A stretch of DNA of 64,000 nt from Flavobacterium collinsii (GTDB lineage: Bacteria > Bacteroidota > Bacteroidia > Flavobacteriales > Flavobacteriaceae). Location of the stretch: assembly GCF_902804485.1 (NCBI RefSeq), contig NZ_CADCST010000072.1, positions 62,001-126,000 of the forward strand. The letters run 5' to 3'. Made by a program: the position numbers and the translations under genes. Each line of letters begins with the position of its first letter. Within the stretch, counting starts at the first letter, position 1. The notes beneath the pieces were generated by a model. It saw only the letters and a list, made by a program, of their open reading frames with translations, had not been told where the DNA came from and did not search any database. Positions 1 to 8,743 of the stretch are shown here, piece by piece.

Positions 1-555
1 GATAAACTTTTTGGTGAAGGAAAAGTAGCTTCTTTAGAAGATTTAAAATCTAAAATTAAAGAAGATGCTGAAGCTCAATTCGCACAGCAAGCTGACCAAA
101 AATTATTGTTAGACGTTCAGGACTTCCTAATCGAAAGCACAAAATTTGATTTACCGGCTGAATTTCTTAAAAAATGGTTGCAAACTGTTGGAGAGAAAAA
201 ACTTTCTGCAGAAGAAGCTGAGGTTGAATACGCAAGATCTGAAAAAGGATTACGTTTTCAATTGATTGAAGGAAAAGCTATGGCTCAAAGCAATATCCAA
301 ATTACATTTGAAGATTTGAAAGCTTTTACAACAAACGCAATCAGACAGCAAATGGCTCAATTTGGACAAACAAATCCAACTGACGAAGAAGTTCAGGGAA
401 TTGTTGCAAGAGTTTTATCTAACCAGGAAGAAGTGAAAAGACTTTCTGAGCAGGTAGTAGCTGAAAAACTATTGGAAGTGTTTAAAGAAAAAGCAAATCC
501 AACAACAAAAGAAGTAACTTACGAAGAATTTATTGCCGCTTCATACGGAGAATAA
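1..555 (+). CDS. tig: Trigger factor, C-terminal part (5' end outside window)
   Basis: The open frame runs in from the left edge without a start and encodes the last 184 residues. The helical, Lys/Glu-rich sequence with DKLFGEGKV near the edge and a QADQKLLLDVQ stretch matches the C-terminal arm domain of flavobacterial trigger factor, the ribosome-bound chaperone for nascent chains. An internal ATG-like reading at 106 is not the start, because the same frame is open and similar to the family upstream of it. An intrinsic terminator follows at 578, and clpP and clpX lie directly downstream, the usual tig-clpP-clpX order. The identification rests on sequence recognition plus this gene order. 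Confidence 0.9.
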   Translation, partial: DKLFGEGKVASLEDLKSKIKEDAEAQFAQQADQKLLLDVQDFLIESTKFDLPAEFLKKWLQTVGEKKLSAEEAEVEYARSEKGLRFQLIEGKAMAQSNIQITFEDLKAFTTNAIRQQMAQFGQTNPTDEEVQGIVARVLSNQEEVKRLSEQVVAEKLLEVFKEKANPTTKEVTYEEFIAASYGE

Positions 556-577
556 TTTCTAAAAAATAAGTATATTT

Positions 578-609
578 GAGCGTCAGGAGTTTTTCTGACG
601 CTCTTTTTT
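578..609 (+). terminator. Intrinsic terminator after tig
   Basis: A perfect 9-bp stem (GAGCGTCAG at 578-586 pairing with CTGACGCTC at 595-603) with an 8-nt loop is followed by a run of six T. It separates tig from clpP. Confidence 0.85.
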
Positions 610-792
610 GTTTTAAGTTTATTCTGTTTCACGTTCCGGGTTTTTGTTGGAACGAATGGTAGATAACCTGAAACTTGAAACCTGAAACAAAAAAGTAAGA
701 CAAATTGGCATCCTTTGTAAAAAGGTATGAACTTTGTCTTATCCGTTTAAGTCACTTTCTGACTTTAGATTTTCAAACTTTAAACTAAAAAT

Positions 793-1467
793 ATGAACTA
801 CGGTAAAGAATTTAAAAAATTTGCTACAAAGCACCAGGGAGTAAACGCGATGTACTATGATAAAATCATAGCTGCAATGAACCCAACTAATATGACTCCA
901 TACATTATTGAAGAGCGTCAGTTGAATATTTCTCAATTAGACGTTTTTTCGAGATTAATGATGGACAGAATTATCTTTTTAGGAACAGGTATCGACGACC
1001 AGATTGCGAATATCGTTCAGGCACAATTATTATTTTTAGAAAGTGCTGATGCTTCAAAAGACATTCAAATTTATCTAAATTCTCCTGGAGGAAGTGTTTA
1101 TGCAGGATTAGGAATTTATGACACCATGCAATATATTAAACCAGACGTAGCAACAATTTGTACCGGTATGGCAGCTTCTATGGGAGCGGTATTATTATGT
1201 GCAGGAGCAGCAGGTAAACGTTCGGCTTTACCACATTCAAGAGTAATGATTCACCAACCATCAGGAGGAGCTCAGGGAGTTGCAACGGATATGGAAATCA
1301 ATTTACGTGAAATGTTGAAACTGAAAGATGAATTGTATAACATTATTTCTCAACATTCAGGACAAACTTTTGATAAAGTACACAAAGACAGTGAACGTGA
1401 TTACTGGATGATTGCTGATGAAGCAAAAGAATACGGAATGATTGATGAAGTATTAAGAAGAGGATAA
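793..1467 (+). CDS. clpP: ATP-dependent Clp protease, proteolytic subunit
   Basis: Serine peptidase of family S14 that forms the double-ring degradation chamber fed by ClpX in the cytoplasm. The catalytic triad is visible as Ser129 (in GMAASMG), His154 (in MIHQPSGG) and Asp203 (in SERDYW). The 25- and 49-residue spacings equal those of E. coli ClpP (Ser97/His122/Asp171 of the mature form). At 224 residues it is slightly longer than E. coli ClpP, with about 30 residues before the conserved core, as is usual in Bacteroidota. The ATG at 793 opens the frame; there is no Shine-Dalgarno sequence. clpX follows 174 bp downstream with its own leader. Confidence 0.95.
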   Translation: MNYGKEFKKFATKHQGVNAMYYDKIIAAMNPTNMTPYIIEERQLNISQLDVFSRLMMDRIIFLGTGIDDQIANIVQAQLLFLESADASKDIQIYLNSPGGSVYAGLGIYDTMQYIKPDVATICTGMAASMGAVLLCAGAAGKRSALPHSRVMIHQPSGGAQGVATDMEINLREMLKLKDELYNIISQHSGQTFDKVHKDSERDYWMIADEAKEYGMIDEVLRRG

Positions 1468-1479
1468 TTTTTTTAAGAC

Positions 1480-1641
1480 TCAAAGTTGCTAAGGTTCTAA
1501 GATTAACTTGAAACTTTGAAAATTGAAACAAAATTACACTTGAAACAAAAAAATAAAAAGTTAAGAGGTTGCTAAGTTTTTAAGGTTTTAGTAATAAATC
1601 TCAGAAACTTAGTAACTTTGCAGCTTAGTAACTAAAAAAGA
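1480..1641. repeat. AT-rich intergenic word repeats between clpP and clpX
   Basis: The spacer is built of short repeated words such as TTGCTAAGGTTCTAAG, CTTGAAAC and CTTAGTAACT. Related words occur at 650-690, 5750-5790, 36580-36650 and 57055-57087. TAACTTTG at 1613-1620 would fit a Bacteroidota -7 box for clpX, but I see no good -33 partner, so the promoter is uncertain. Confidence 0.45.
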
Positions 1642-2874
1642 ATGGCTAAAGTAGTATTAGAATGTTCGTTTTGTGGAAGAAAAAAGCCAGAAACCAATTT
1701 ATTGATTGCAGGTATTAATGCACATATCTGTGATAAGTGTATTGAACAGGCACATGGAATTGTATTAGAAGAATTAAAATCAAGCGGAAGCGCAAAACTT
1801 GTTGGGGACTTAATTTTAAAGAAACCAAAAGAAATCAGAGCTTTCTTGGATCAATATGTTATTGGCCAGGATCAGACTAAAAAAGTAATGTCGGTTGCTG
1901 TTTACAATCACTACAAACGTTTAATGCAACAGCAATTAGACGACGAAGTAGAGATTGAAAAAAGTAACATCATCATGGTGGGACAAACCGGAACAGGAAA
2001 AACATTAGTGGCGAAAACGATCGCTAAAATGTTAGATGTTCCTTTGGCTATCGTTGATGCAACTGTGCTTACAGAAGCAGGGTATGTAGGAGAAGATGTT
2101 GAAAGTATTTTGACACGTCTACTACAAGCCGCCGATTATGATGTAACCAAAGCCGAAAGAGGGATAGTGTTTATTGATGAGATTGATAAAATTGCCCGTA
2201 AGAGCGATAATCCATCCATTACGCGTGACGTTTCCGGTGAAGGAGTGCAACAGGCTTTATTGAAATTATTGGAAGGAACCGTTGTAAACGTACCACCAAA
2301 AGGAGGACGTAAACATCCGGACCAAAAATTTGTTGAAGTAAACACACAAAACATCCTGTTTATTGCAGGTGGTGCTTTTGATGGTGTTGAACGTATCATC
2401 TCTAAACGTTTGAACCGTCAGGCTGTTGGATATTCGACTTCTAAAAATGTAGATAACATTGATAAAGACAATTTATTGCAATACATCATTCCAAAAGATA
2501 TTAAAGATTTTGGATTGATTCCTGAGATTATAGGGCGTTTACCGGTTTTAACGCATATGGATCCGTTAGATAAAGAAACATTGCGTGCAATTCTGACACA
2601 GCCTAAGAATGCCTTAGTAAAACAATATCAAAAATTATTCTTAATGGATGATGTTGAGTTTACAATCACAGACGAAGCATTAGATTTTATTGTCGACAAA
2701 GCATTAGAATACAAATTAGGAGCACGTGGATTGCGTTCGTTATGCGAAGCAATTTTAACCGATGCCATGTACGAATTGCCAAGTTCAGATGATAAAGTTT
2801 TAAGCATCGACAAAGATTATGCAAAACATACTTTAAATAAAAATCTATTGAAACGCATGGAAATCGCTTCGTAA
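1642..2874 (+). CDS. clpX: ATP-dependent Clp protease, ATP-binding subunit ClpX
   Basis: AAA+ unfoldase that selects substrates and threads them into ClpP. The N-terminal zinc-binding domain has Cys8, Cys11, Cys30 and Cys33. Walker A is GQTGTGKT from residue 114, the GYVG pore loop is at 137-140, and Walker B is IVFIDE at 165-170. An RKH loop (GGRKHPDQ) and the C-terminal sensor region (LGARGLRS) follow. The ClpP-docking loop, IGF in E. coli, reads VGY here (QAVGYSTS). At 410 residues the length is normal for the family. A strong terminator follows at 2908. Confidence 0.96.
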   Translation: MAKVVLECSFCGRKKPETNLLIAGINAHICDKCIEQAHGIVLEELKSSGSAKLVGDLILKKPKEIRAFLDQYVIGQDQTKKVMSVAVYNHYKRLMQQQLDDEVEIEKSNIIMVGQTGTGKTLVAKTIAKMLDVPLAIVDATVLTEAGYVGEDVESILTRLLQAADYDVTKAERGIVFIDEIDKIARKSDNPSITRDVSGEGVQQALLKLLEGTVVNVPPKGGRKHPDQKFVEVNTQNILFIAGGAFDGVERIISKRLNRQAVGYSTSKNVDNIDKDNLLQYIIPKDIKDFGLIPEIIGRLPVLTHMDPLDKETLRAILTQPKNALVKQYQKLFLMDDVEFTITDEALDFIVDKALEYKLGARGLRSLCEAILTDAMYELPSSDDKVLSIDKDYAKHTLNKNLLKRMEIAS

Positions 2875-2907
2875 GTTTCTAAAATTAGATCAAAAGTAGT
2901 TTATTAA

Positions 2908-2938
2908 AACCTGTTCGTTAATTCGGACAGGTTTTTTT
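2908..2938 (+). terminator. Intrinsic terminator after clpX
   Basis: The arms ACCTGTtCG and CGgACAGGT, separated by TTAATT, are followed by a T run. It closes the tig-clpP-clpX region. Confidence 0.85.
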
Positions 2939-2979
2939 GTTTTTTTGAAATTGTTTTCATTTTTATGTAAATTGGCGAC

Positions 2980-3585
2980 ATGAAAAAAATATTGTGCCTA
3001 GTCATTATGTTGGTCTTGTTTTCTTTTAATAAAAAAGAGAGACTTCGCAGCGAAACCAAAGAAATCAATTACAGTGCTTATTATAAAGAAGCACAACAAT
3101 ATTGCAAACATAATAATCTAAATCAGGATACATTTTTCTTAATAGATTTAGGTGTTCATTCCGGTCTCAAGAGATTCTTTGTTTATGACTTTAAGAAAAA
3201 TAAAATAGTACAATCATATATGGTAAGTCATGGTTGCGGTGATAACAACTGGGGAGGAACTTCATCAAAAGATAATGCGGTTATAAGCAATAAATTCGAC
3301 TCGCATTGTTCTTCAACAGGTAAGTTTGTTATTTTAGATCGCGGAGTAAGTCAATGGGGAATTAAAGTCAATTATATATTACAGGGAAAAGAGAAGTCAA
3401 ATTCAAATGCCAGAAATCGGGCGATAGTTTTGCATTCCTGGGATGCCATTTCAAGCCATGAAGTTTACCCGAAAGGAACACCCGAAGGTTGGGGTTGTCC
3501 AGCTGTCTCTAATGAGAATATGAAGGAAATTGATGGACTTTTGAAAGCAAATAAAAAAGTTTTGATGTGGATTATTAAATCCTAA
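2980..3585 (+). CDS. Murein L,D-transpeptidase catalytic domain family protein (YkuD_2-like)
   Basis: A secreted or inner-membrane-anchored 201-residue protein with a short hydrophobic N-terminus (residues 3-16) and no lipobox. The C-terminal half shows the hallmarks of the YkuD_2 family (PF13645): MVSHGCG near residue 82, a histidine in IVLHSWD (His152), and GWGCPAVS with the presumed nucleophile Cys173. Relatives are assumed to act on peptidoglycan peptides in the periplasm, but most have not been tested. It stands alone between two terminated units. Its 3' end is followed by a GC-rich hairpin repeat (3637-3710). Confidence 0.8.
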   Translation: MKKILCLVIMLVLFSFNKKERLRSETKEINYSAYYKEAQQYCKHNNLNQDTFFLIDLGVHSGLKRFFVYDFKKNKIVQSYMVSHGCGDNNWGGTSSKDNAVISNKFDSHCSSTGKFVILDRGVSQWGIKVNYILQGKEKSNSNARNRAIVLHSWDAISSHEVYPKGTPEGWGCPAVSNENMKEIDGLLKANKKVLMWIIKS

Positions 3586-3636
3586 GCTTTCAAAAGATTT
3601 TGTCTTTTGGTTGTAATGAAATTGAAATGGTTAAAA

Positions 3637-3710
3637 TAGCCCTGATCGAAACGGTATCCTTTTACTGCGGTGTTCGCAGTAAAAGATATAGTGTAGAGCG
3701 GGACAACGGG
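3637..3710 (-). repeat. GC-rich hairpin repeat, copy 1
   Basis: Centred on a 10-bp perfect stem (CTTTTACTGC at 3659-3668 with GCAGTAAAAG at 3676-3685) flanked by GATCGAAACGGTAT on the left and ATATAGTGTAGAGCGGG on the right. The same layout (ATCCTTTT arm, AAAAGAT arm, then AGnGnAnAGC) recurs at 8744-8828 in the opposite orientation and at 47622-47702 in this orientation. Here it lies between two convergent genes, where it may also terminate transcription. Confidence 0.65.
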
Positions 3711-3747
3711 TTGTTTTGAAAAATGATTTTTCTGCTCCTGAAAAAGA

Positions 3748-4713
3748 TTACTGCACCCTAAACTTCTCCCGATACTCAATAGGTTTCATGCCCACCATTT
3801 TAAAAAATACTTTTCTAAAGGCTTTGGGATCATTGTAGCCTGTTTTCTCAATAATCTCAGAAATCGAAAGTTGGGTTTGTTCCAGATATTTTTTAGAGCT
3901 TTCCACTCTTATATTTTGCAAGTACTCAATTGGCGGGATACCCGTAACTTGCTTGAACCGTCTAGTCATGTTACGAGTGCTCGTAGGGATGTCTTTTGTA
4001 ATTTCTTCTAGTTTTTCGATTGTATGGTATTGGCTTTCTATTTTTTGCTGCAGCATGGCAACTAAAGTATCATTGTGCAAATGGTTGGGTCTAAAGGTGC
4101 TGAAATAACTCTGCTTGTATCGGTTTAGGTCGATCGAGAAAATCTTCGCAATTTGAACCGCAATTTCATTTCCACAGTATTTTTGAACTAGAAGAATCAG
4201 TAAGTGAAAGGTTGAGGTAGAGCCTCCGCTAGTGTATAAACTGCCATCTGCGGTTAAAGTCTCCTCTGGTTTTAATTTTACTAGCGGGAATGCTTTGGTA
4301 AAAGCGCTGCAGGCATCAACGTGTGTTGTGGCTAACTTTTCGTTGAGCAAACCCGAAGCTGCAAACAAAAAGGCACCGGTACAAAAACTGGCCAGTTCGG
4401 CTCCGGACTGGTGGTGTTTTTTCAGCCAGGGAATAAAGTTTTTGTTCTTTGCAATCATTTCGCTCATATTATCAGTAGTAAAAGCGGGGATCAAAATAAG
4501 TTCGAGGATTGTATTAGAATCTTCAATCGGATTAACCTTATACCCAAACAAATGTCCTTCATTGATTTGTTCTGTCGATTGAAATACCATAATCTCAAAA
4601 GGCTTCTCGTTTTCTTTAGAGAGTTTATTAGCGGTTTCAAAAACTTCTAAAATGGCCGCTATACTTAGTAATTTATAGTCGTGCGGAACAATTAATCCTA
4701 CTTTCTTAGTCAT
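3748..4713 (-). CDS. GlxA-family transcriptional regulator (DJ-1/PfpI domain plus AraC HTH)
   Basis: 321 residues in two parts. Residues 1-200 form a class I glutamine-amidotransferase-like DJ-1/PfpI domain with the nucleophile-elbow cysteine in ASFCTGAF. The last ~100 residues form an AraC-type double helix-turn-helix with the signature GYNDPKAFRKVF...GMKPIEYR. Such proteins sense small molecules and activate nearby genes; the ligand here is unknown. It is divergent from the SRPBCC/VOC run starting at 4883, which makes that cluster a plausible target. CAAAAGTA at 4747-4754 reads as a TACTTTTG -7 box on its own strand, without a clear -33. Confidence 0.85.
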   Translation of the reverse strand: MTKKVGLIVPHDYKLLSIAAILEVFETANKLSKENEKPFEIMVFQSTEQINEGHLFGYKVNPIEDSNTILELILIPAFTTDNMSEMIAKNKNFIPWLKKHHQSGAELASFCTGAFLFAASGLLNEKLATTHVDACSAFTKAFPLVKLKPEETLTADGSLYTSGGSTSTFHLLILLVQKYCGNEIAVQIAKIFSIDLNRYKQSYFSTFRPNHLHNDTLVAMLQQKIESQYHTIEKLEEITKDIPTSTRNMTRRFKQVTGIPPIEYLQNIRVESSKKYLEQTQLSISEIIEKTGYNDPKAFRKVFFKMVGMKPIEYREKFRVQ

Positions 4714-4882
4714 GATAGTACTTGTTTTTAGAAAAATGATAGTCTACAAAAGTAAGTATTTTGTCTTAAATGACCCTAAAAATGACTTTTAATGTAACTT
4801 AAAGCTAATCTTAAAAAATTAAATTTGCTTTAAATAATTTGTAATTTTATAAAGAAACATCTTTGATTTTAATAAATAAACA

Positions 4883-5287
4883 ATGATAACAGTACAAAGC
4901 ACCATTAATACAACTGTAAACAAAGCTTGGGAATTTTGGACAAAGCCGAAACACATAACAAAATGGAGTTTTGGTTCTCCAGACTGGCATACAACTTATG
5001 TTGAAAATGATTTGAGAGTTGGAGGTAAATTCAAATATACGATGGCTGCGAAAGACGGAACTGCCACTTTTGATTTTGAAGGAGTTTATACGAGGGTAGA
5101 AACTTTTTCAGAAATAGAGTATCAACTATCTGATAACAGAATCGGAAGTGTTCATTTTGAAGAAAATGATGAAAAAGTAATTCTTACAGAAAAATTTCAA
5201 CCTGAAACAGAAAATCCTGAAAACATGCAAAAGCAATGGTGTCAGGCCGTGATAGACTGTTTTAAAAACTATGTTGAAAATAACTAA
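4883..5287 (+). CDS. SRPBCC/AHSA1 domain protein (first of a tandem pair)
   Basis: A 134-residue START/Bet v 1-like protein of the AHSA1 group. It starts with MITVQSTINTTVNKAWEFWT and contains the family motif ITKW...SPDWHTT..ENDLRVGGKF. The fold makes a hydrophobic pocket; the ligand is unknown. It is cytoplasmic, as no signal peptide is seen. The next gene encodes a close paralogue after 53 bp, sharing the start and most motifs, so the pair arose by tandem duplication. TAAATTTG at 4820-4827 may be its -7 promoter box. Confidence 0.85.
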   Translation: MITVQSTINTTVNKAWEFWTKPKHITKWSFGSPDWHTTYVENDLRVGGKFKYTMAAKDGTATFDFEGVYTRVETFSEIEYQLSDNRIGSVHFEENDEKVILTEKFQPETENPENMQKQWCQAVIDCFKNYVENN

Positions 5288-5340
5288 ATAAAAAACGGAA
5301 CAAGAACCAATTTAAAAAGTATAACTAAAAAAGCAATAAA

Positions 5341-5745
5341 ATGATAACAGTACAAAACACGATTAATGCATCAGTAGACAAAGTTTGGGAATTTTGGACG
5401 GCACCGGAACACATTACAAAATGGAATTTTGCTTCTCCGGACTGGCATACACCTCATGCTGAAAATGATCTGAGAGTAGGAGGGAAATTTTCATCGACTA
5501 TGGCTGCAAAAGATGGTAGTATGAGTTTTGATTTTGGAGGCGAATACATTGTAGTAGAAAAAAATAAAGCAATTGAGTATGTTTTAGAAGATGGAAGAAA
5601 AGTAGAAATTACTTTTAAAGAAACAGCAAACGGGGTAGAGGTCATTGAAAGTTTTGATCCTGAAACGCAAAATCCGGAAGAAATGCAACGCGGTGGCTGG
5701 CAGGCGATCATGGATAATTTTAAAAGTTATACGGAGAGCAATTAG
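5341..5745 (+). CDS. SRPBCC/AHSA1 domain protein (second of a tandem pair)
   Basis: 134 residues, the same length as the preceding gene product and alignable along its whole length (MITVQNTINASVDKVWEFWT, then SPDWHTPHAENDLRVGGKF, ending in FDPETQNPEEMQRGGWQ). The two differ mainly in the middle strands, which line the presumed ligand pocket, so the copies may have separated in specificity. No catalytic role is known for this subgroup. Confidence 0.85.
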   Translation: MITVQNTINASVDKVWEFWTAPEHITKWNFASPDWHTPHAENDLRVGGKFSSTMAAKDGSMSFDFGGEYIVVEKNKAIEYVLEDGRKVEITFKETANGVEVIESFDPETQNPEEMQRGGWQAIMDNFKSYTESN

Positions 5746-5836
5746 TTTTTTTAAGGTTCAAAGAGGCAAAGTGACAAAGTGACAAAGGCGCCGATTGACA
5801 TCACAGAGAAAGAATTTAATTTTAAAAGCAGTAAGA

Positions 5837-6244
5837 ATGACAAAGCAAATATGGCTGAATTTGCCAGTAAAAGAGGTGGCAAAATCAAAAGCTTTTTTTT
5901 CAAAAATAGGATTCTCTTTTAATGAAGAACACGATACAGAAAGTTCGACTTGCATGGTGGTTGGAGAAGGAAAATTTGTAGTGATGCTTTTTGAAGAAGC
6001 ATTGTTTGCCAGTTTTTCTCAAAATAAACTTACCGATACCCAAACAAGTTCAGAAGTTTTGATCTCGATTGATGCCGAAAGTATTGCCGAGGTCAATGAA
6101 TTGGCTCAAAAAGTTAAAGAGGCCGGAGGAACTGTTTTTGCTCCAGCAGCAGAAAGTCAGGGCTGGATGTACGGTTGCGGTTTTGCGGATTTAGACGGTC
6201 ATCGTTGGAACGTATTATTTATGGATTTTAGTAAACTATCATAG
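5837..6244 (+). CDS. VOC-family (glyoxalase/bleomycin-resistance fold) protein
   Basis: 135 residues from the ATG at 5837 (MTKQIWLNLPVKEVAKSKAF). The frame is open from 5795, but the extra 14 residues fall in intergenic word repeats and do not fit the family, so the later start is preferred. The VOC fold shows as LNLPVKEVAKSKAFFSKIGF at the N-terminus and FADLDGHRWNVLFMD at the C-terminus. Family members bind a metal and act on or sequester small molecules; the substrate here is unknown. It ends 1 bp before the next gene, suggesting translational coupling. Confidence 0.82.
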   Translation: MTKQIWLNLPVKEVAKSKAFFSKIGFSFNEEHDTESSTCMVVGEGKFVVMLFEEALFASFSQNKLTDTQTSSEVLISIDAESIAEVNELAQKVKEAGGTVFAPAAESQGWMYGCGFADLDGHRWNVLFMDFSKLS

Positions 6245-6245
6245 T

Positions 6246-6683
6246 ATGGAAACTTTAGAATTTAAAATTAGAATTAAAGCTCCGGTACAGAAAGTCTGGT
6301 CGGTTTTATGGAATGAGGAAACGTATAGGAAGTGGACAGGATCTTTTTGTGAAGGTTCATACGCAATAAGCGAATGGAATCAGGGGGATAAAATACATTT
6401 CTTGTCTCCAAATGGAGAAGGAATGAATAGTGTTATTGAAACGAAAATTCCAAATGAGTATATGGCTTTTAAACATATAGGCGAAATCAAAGACTTTCAA
6501 GAATTGCCTCTTGATGAAGAAACCAAAAAGTGGACAGGTGCCATGGAAACGTATCGATTAACAGCCGATGACGAATTTACCGATTTAGTTGCTCAGGTAG
6601 ATGTAGTCGAAAAATACATCGATTATTTTAAAGAAGCCTTTCCTAAAGGACTGGAAACAGCCAAAGAACTTTCAGAACAATAA
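6246..6683 (+). CDS. SRPBCC domain protein
   Basis: A 145-residue START-like protein with the typical opening LEFKIRIKAPVQKVWSVLW and a C-terminal helix (YIDYFKEAFPKGLETAKEL). It is more distant from the tandem pair at 4883 and 5341 than those are from each other. It sits 1 bp after the VOC gene and 32 bp before the PhnB-like gene, so the three are probably co-transcribed. Function unknown; no signal peptide. Confidence 0.8.
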   Translation: METLEFKIRIKAPVQKVWSVLWNEETYRKWTGSFCEGSYAISEWNQGDKIHFLSPNGEGMNSVIETKIPNEYMAFKHIGEIKDFQELPLDEETKKWTGAMETYRLTADDEFTDLVAQVDVVEKYIDYFKEAFPKGLETAKELSEQ

Positions 6684-6715
6684 AAAACAAACAACAAACA
6701 AAAAAAACAAATATC

Positions 6716-7156
6716 ATGGCAACAGCAGTAAATCCTTATTTAATTTTTAACGGAAATTGTGAAGAAGCATTTCTATTTTATCAATCCGTTTTTGGAGGAG
6801 AATTTCCGTTTCTTGGAAGATTTAATGAAATGCCGGCAGGTGAAGAAGGATGTGGTCCGGTATCTGAAAAAGATGGCAACCGAATCATGCACGTTTCTTT
6901 GCCAATTGGTAATACAATCTTAATGGGAAGTGATAGTAGTGAACAATCAGGAGATGTAGTTTTTGGTGGGAATTTTTCAATCTCGATAAATGTTGACAGC
7001 GCAGCAGAAGGAGATCGAATTTTCAACGGACTCTCAGCAGGAGGAGCCGTTTTTATGCCAATGGCGAAAACCTTTTGGGGAGCTTATTTCGGAATGTTTA
7101 AAGATAAATTCGGTGTAAGCTGGATGGTAAACTTTGACGAAAATATGCAGGGTTAA
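6716..7156 (+). CDS. PhnB-like VOC family protein
   Basis: 146 residues with the PhnB/3-demethylubiquinone-methyltransferase-like signature: VNPYLIFNGNCEEAFLFYQS at the start, FGGEFPF, then IMHVSLPIGNTILMGSD and a closing KFGVSWMVNFD. Members are VOC-fold proteins of mostly unknown function; the original PhnB is not needed for phosphonate breakdown. It is the last gene of the 4883-7156 run and is followed by a strong terminator. Confidence 0.85.
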   Translation: MATAVNPYLIFNGNCEEAFLFYQSVFGGEFPFLGRFNEMPAGEEGCGPVSEKDGNRIMHVSLPIGNTILMGSDSSEQSGDVVFGGNFSISINVDSAAEGDRIFNGLSAGGAVFMPMAKTFWGAYFGMFKDKFGVSWMVNFDENMQG

Positions 7157-7183
7157 TAGATATCTCTAATTTTATCCACAACC

Positions 7184-7238
7184 AAAAAGATTTCAAGGAT
7201 TCAGTATTCTGATCCTTGAAATCTTTGGTAAAAAAAAA
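7184..7238 (+). terminator. Intrinsic terminator after the SRPBCC/VOC run
   Basis: A perfect 15-bp stem, AAAGATTTCAAGGAT (7186-7200) with ATCCTTGAAATCTTT (7212-7226), followed by GGTAAAAAAAAA. On this strand the tail is A-rich rather than T-rich, so termination efficiency on the + strand is uncertain. Confidence 0.6.
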
Positions 7239-7408
7239 CAGATCTTAGATTAAAAAAGTTAGGTTATTTTGATCCCGGAACATAATTGTTAAATTACTCC
7301 AAAAAGCACATTCTTAGGTGCTTTTTCTTTTTAAAAAACAATCAATATCTTTTTTTATCAACTTTAGATTGTCGATTTTTGTCACTTCGAAAAATCAATA
7401 AAGATAAA

Positions 7409-8638
7409 ATGGTAACAGAAGATAAAGAGATTATTTTATTAAAAGTTTCAGGACATGATAAAATAGGAGTGACGGCAGGTTTGACTGCTGTATTGGCAAC
7501 TTACGATGCTAATATTTTAGATATTGGTCAGGCCGATATTCATGATACACTTTCTCTGGGGATTTTATTTGAAATTCAGGCTGGTTCCTCCTCGGGCCCG
7601 GTTTTAAAAGACTTGCTGTTCAAAGCTTATGAATTGGAAATTAAAGTAAAATTTATTCCGATCTCTATTGACGATTACGAAAACTGGGTAAAATCACAGT
7701 CCAAACAGCGTTACATTATCAATATACTGGGAGAAAAACTGACCGCTTCTCAGCTAGCCGCAGTGACTAAAATAATGTCAGACCAGCATCTGAACATTGA
7801 TTCTATTATAAGATTAACAGGGAGAACCTCTATTGTAGAAATAGAAGAATATCCGCGTTCCTGCATACAATTATCTGTGACCGGCGAAATTGTAGATAAG
7901 ATCCATATGACGGCAAGTTTCATGGAGATTTCCAGAACTCTGGATGTCGATATTTCATTTCAGGAAGACAATATTTACAGAAGAAACAGACGTTTGGTTT
8001 GCTTCGATATGGACTCGACTTTAATTCAGACCGAAGTAATTGATGAGCTGGCTGAGCTGAACGGAGTAGGAGATGAGGTTCGTGCCATCACTGAATCGGC
8101 AATGAATGGCGAGATTGATTTCAACGAAAGTTTCAAACAGCGTATGGCTTTGCTCGAAGGGTTAAGCGAAGATGTTTTGCAAAATGTTGCCCTCAATTTA
8201 CCCATTACAAAAGGAGCGCATCGCTTGATGAAAGCCTTAAAATATTACGGATATAAAACGGCAATATTGTCTGGGGGATTCACCTATTTTGGAGAGTATT
8301 TACAGAAAGAATTGGGTATCGATTATGTTCATGCGAATCGATTGGAAATCAAAGACGGTAAGCTAACCGGTAAATACATAGGCGATATTGTAGACGGTCA
8401 GAAAAAAGCCGAATACCTTAAAGCAATCGCCGAAAAAGAAGGAATTCACATCAATCAGACCATAGCGGTCGGAGACGGTGCCAATGACTTACCAATGCTA
8501 AATTTAGCAGGTTTGGGAATTGCTTTTCACGCCAAACCAAAAGTAAAAGAAAACGCTGCAACCTCAATTTCAAGCCTGGGTCTTGACGGAGTTTTATATT
8601 TATTAGGATACCACGACAGGTACATCGATATGATGTAA
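7409..8638 (+). CDS. serB: Phosphoserine phosphatase with N-terminal ACT domains
   Basis: HAD-superfamily phosphatase catalysing the last step of serine synthesis, phosphoserine to serine. From the ATG at 7409 it has 409 residues; an upstream in-frame ATG at 7286 would add 41 unrelated residues. Residues 1-170 contain ACT-type regulatory modules (ILLKVSGHDKIGVTAGL). The catalytic core starts at DMDSTL with nucleophile Asp200 and Asp202, continues with the ILSGGF serine motif, and ends with GDGANDLPML. This is the long two-domain SerB type, usually feedback-regulated by serine. It has its own terminator at 8699. Confidence 0.92.
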   Translation: MVTEDKEIILLKVSGHDKIGVTAGLTAVLATYDANILDIGQADIHDTLSLGILFEIQAGSSSGPVLKDLLFKAYELEIKVKFIPISIDDYENWVKSQSKQRYIINILGEKLTASQLAAVTKIMSDQHLNIDSIIRLTGRTSIVEIEEYPRSCIQLSVTGEIVDKIHMTASFMEISRTLDVDISFQEDNIYRRNRRLVCFDMDSTLIQTEVIDELAELNGVGDEVRAITESAMNGEIDFNESFKQRMALLEGLSEDVLQNVALNLPITKGAHRLMKALKYYGYKTAILSGGFTYFGEYLQKELGIDYVHANRLEIKDGKLTGKYIGDIVDGQKKAEYLKAIAEKEGIHINQTIAVGDGANDLPMLNLAGLGIAFHAKPKVKENAATSISSLGLDGVLYLLGYHDRYIDMM

Positions 8639-8698
8639 ACCTATCGTCAGGCTGAGCGAAGTCAAAGTCCTTTTACTCGACAGTTGAAATAAGTCAAA

Positions 8699-8735
8699 AA
8701 AACCTTAGTTTTTATAAAAGCTAAGGTTTTTTTAT
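8699..8735 (+). terminator. Intrinsic terminator after serB
   Basis: AAAACCTTAG (8699-8708) pairs with CTAAGGTTTT (8721-8730) and is followed by more T residues. Confidence 0.85.
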
Positions 8736-8743
8736 GGGCATGT

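Noticed and set aside
3582..3779. 65-residue open frame on the - strand between two convergent genes
   Set aside because: It overlaps the hairpin repeat (3637-3710) and the end of the GlxA-type gene; its sequence follows from the repeat.
4232..4650. Open frames opposite the GlxA-type regulator
   Set aside because: Shadows of a well-supported gene on the other strand, without family motifs.
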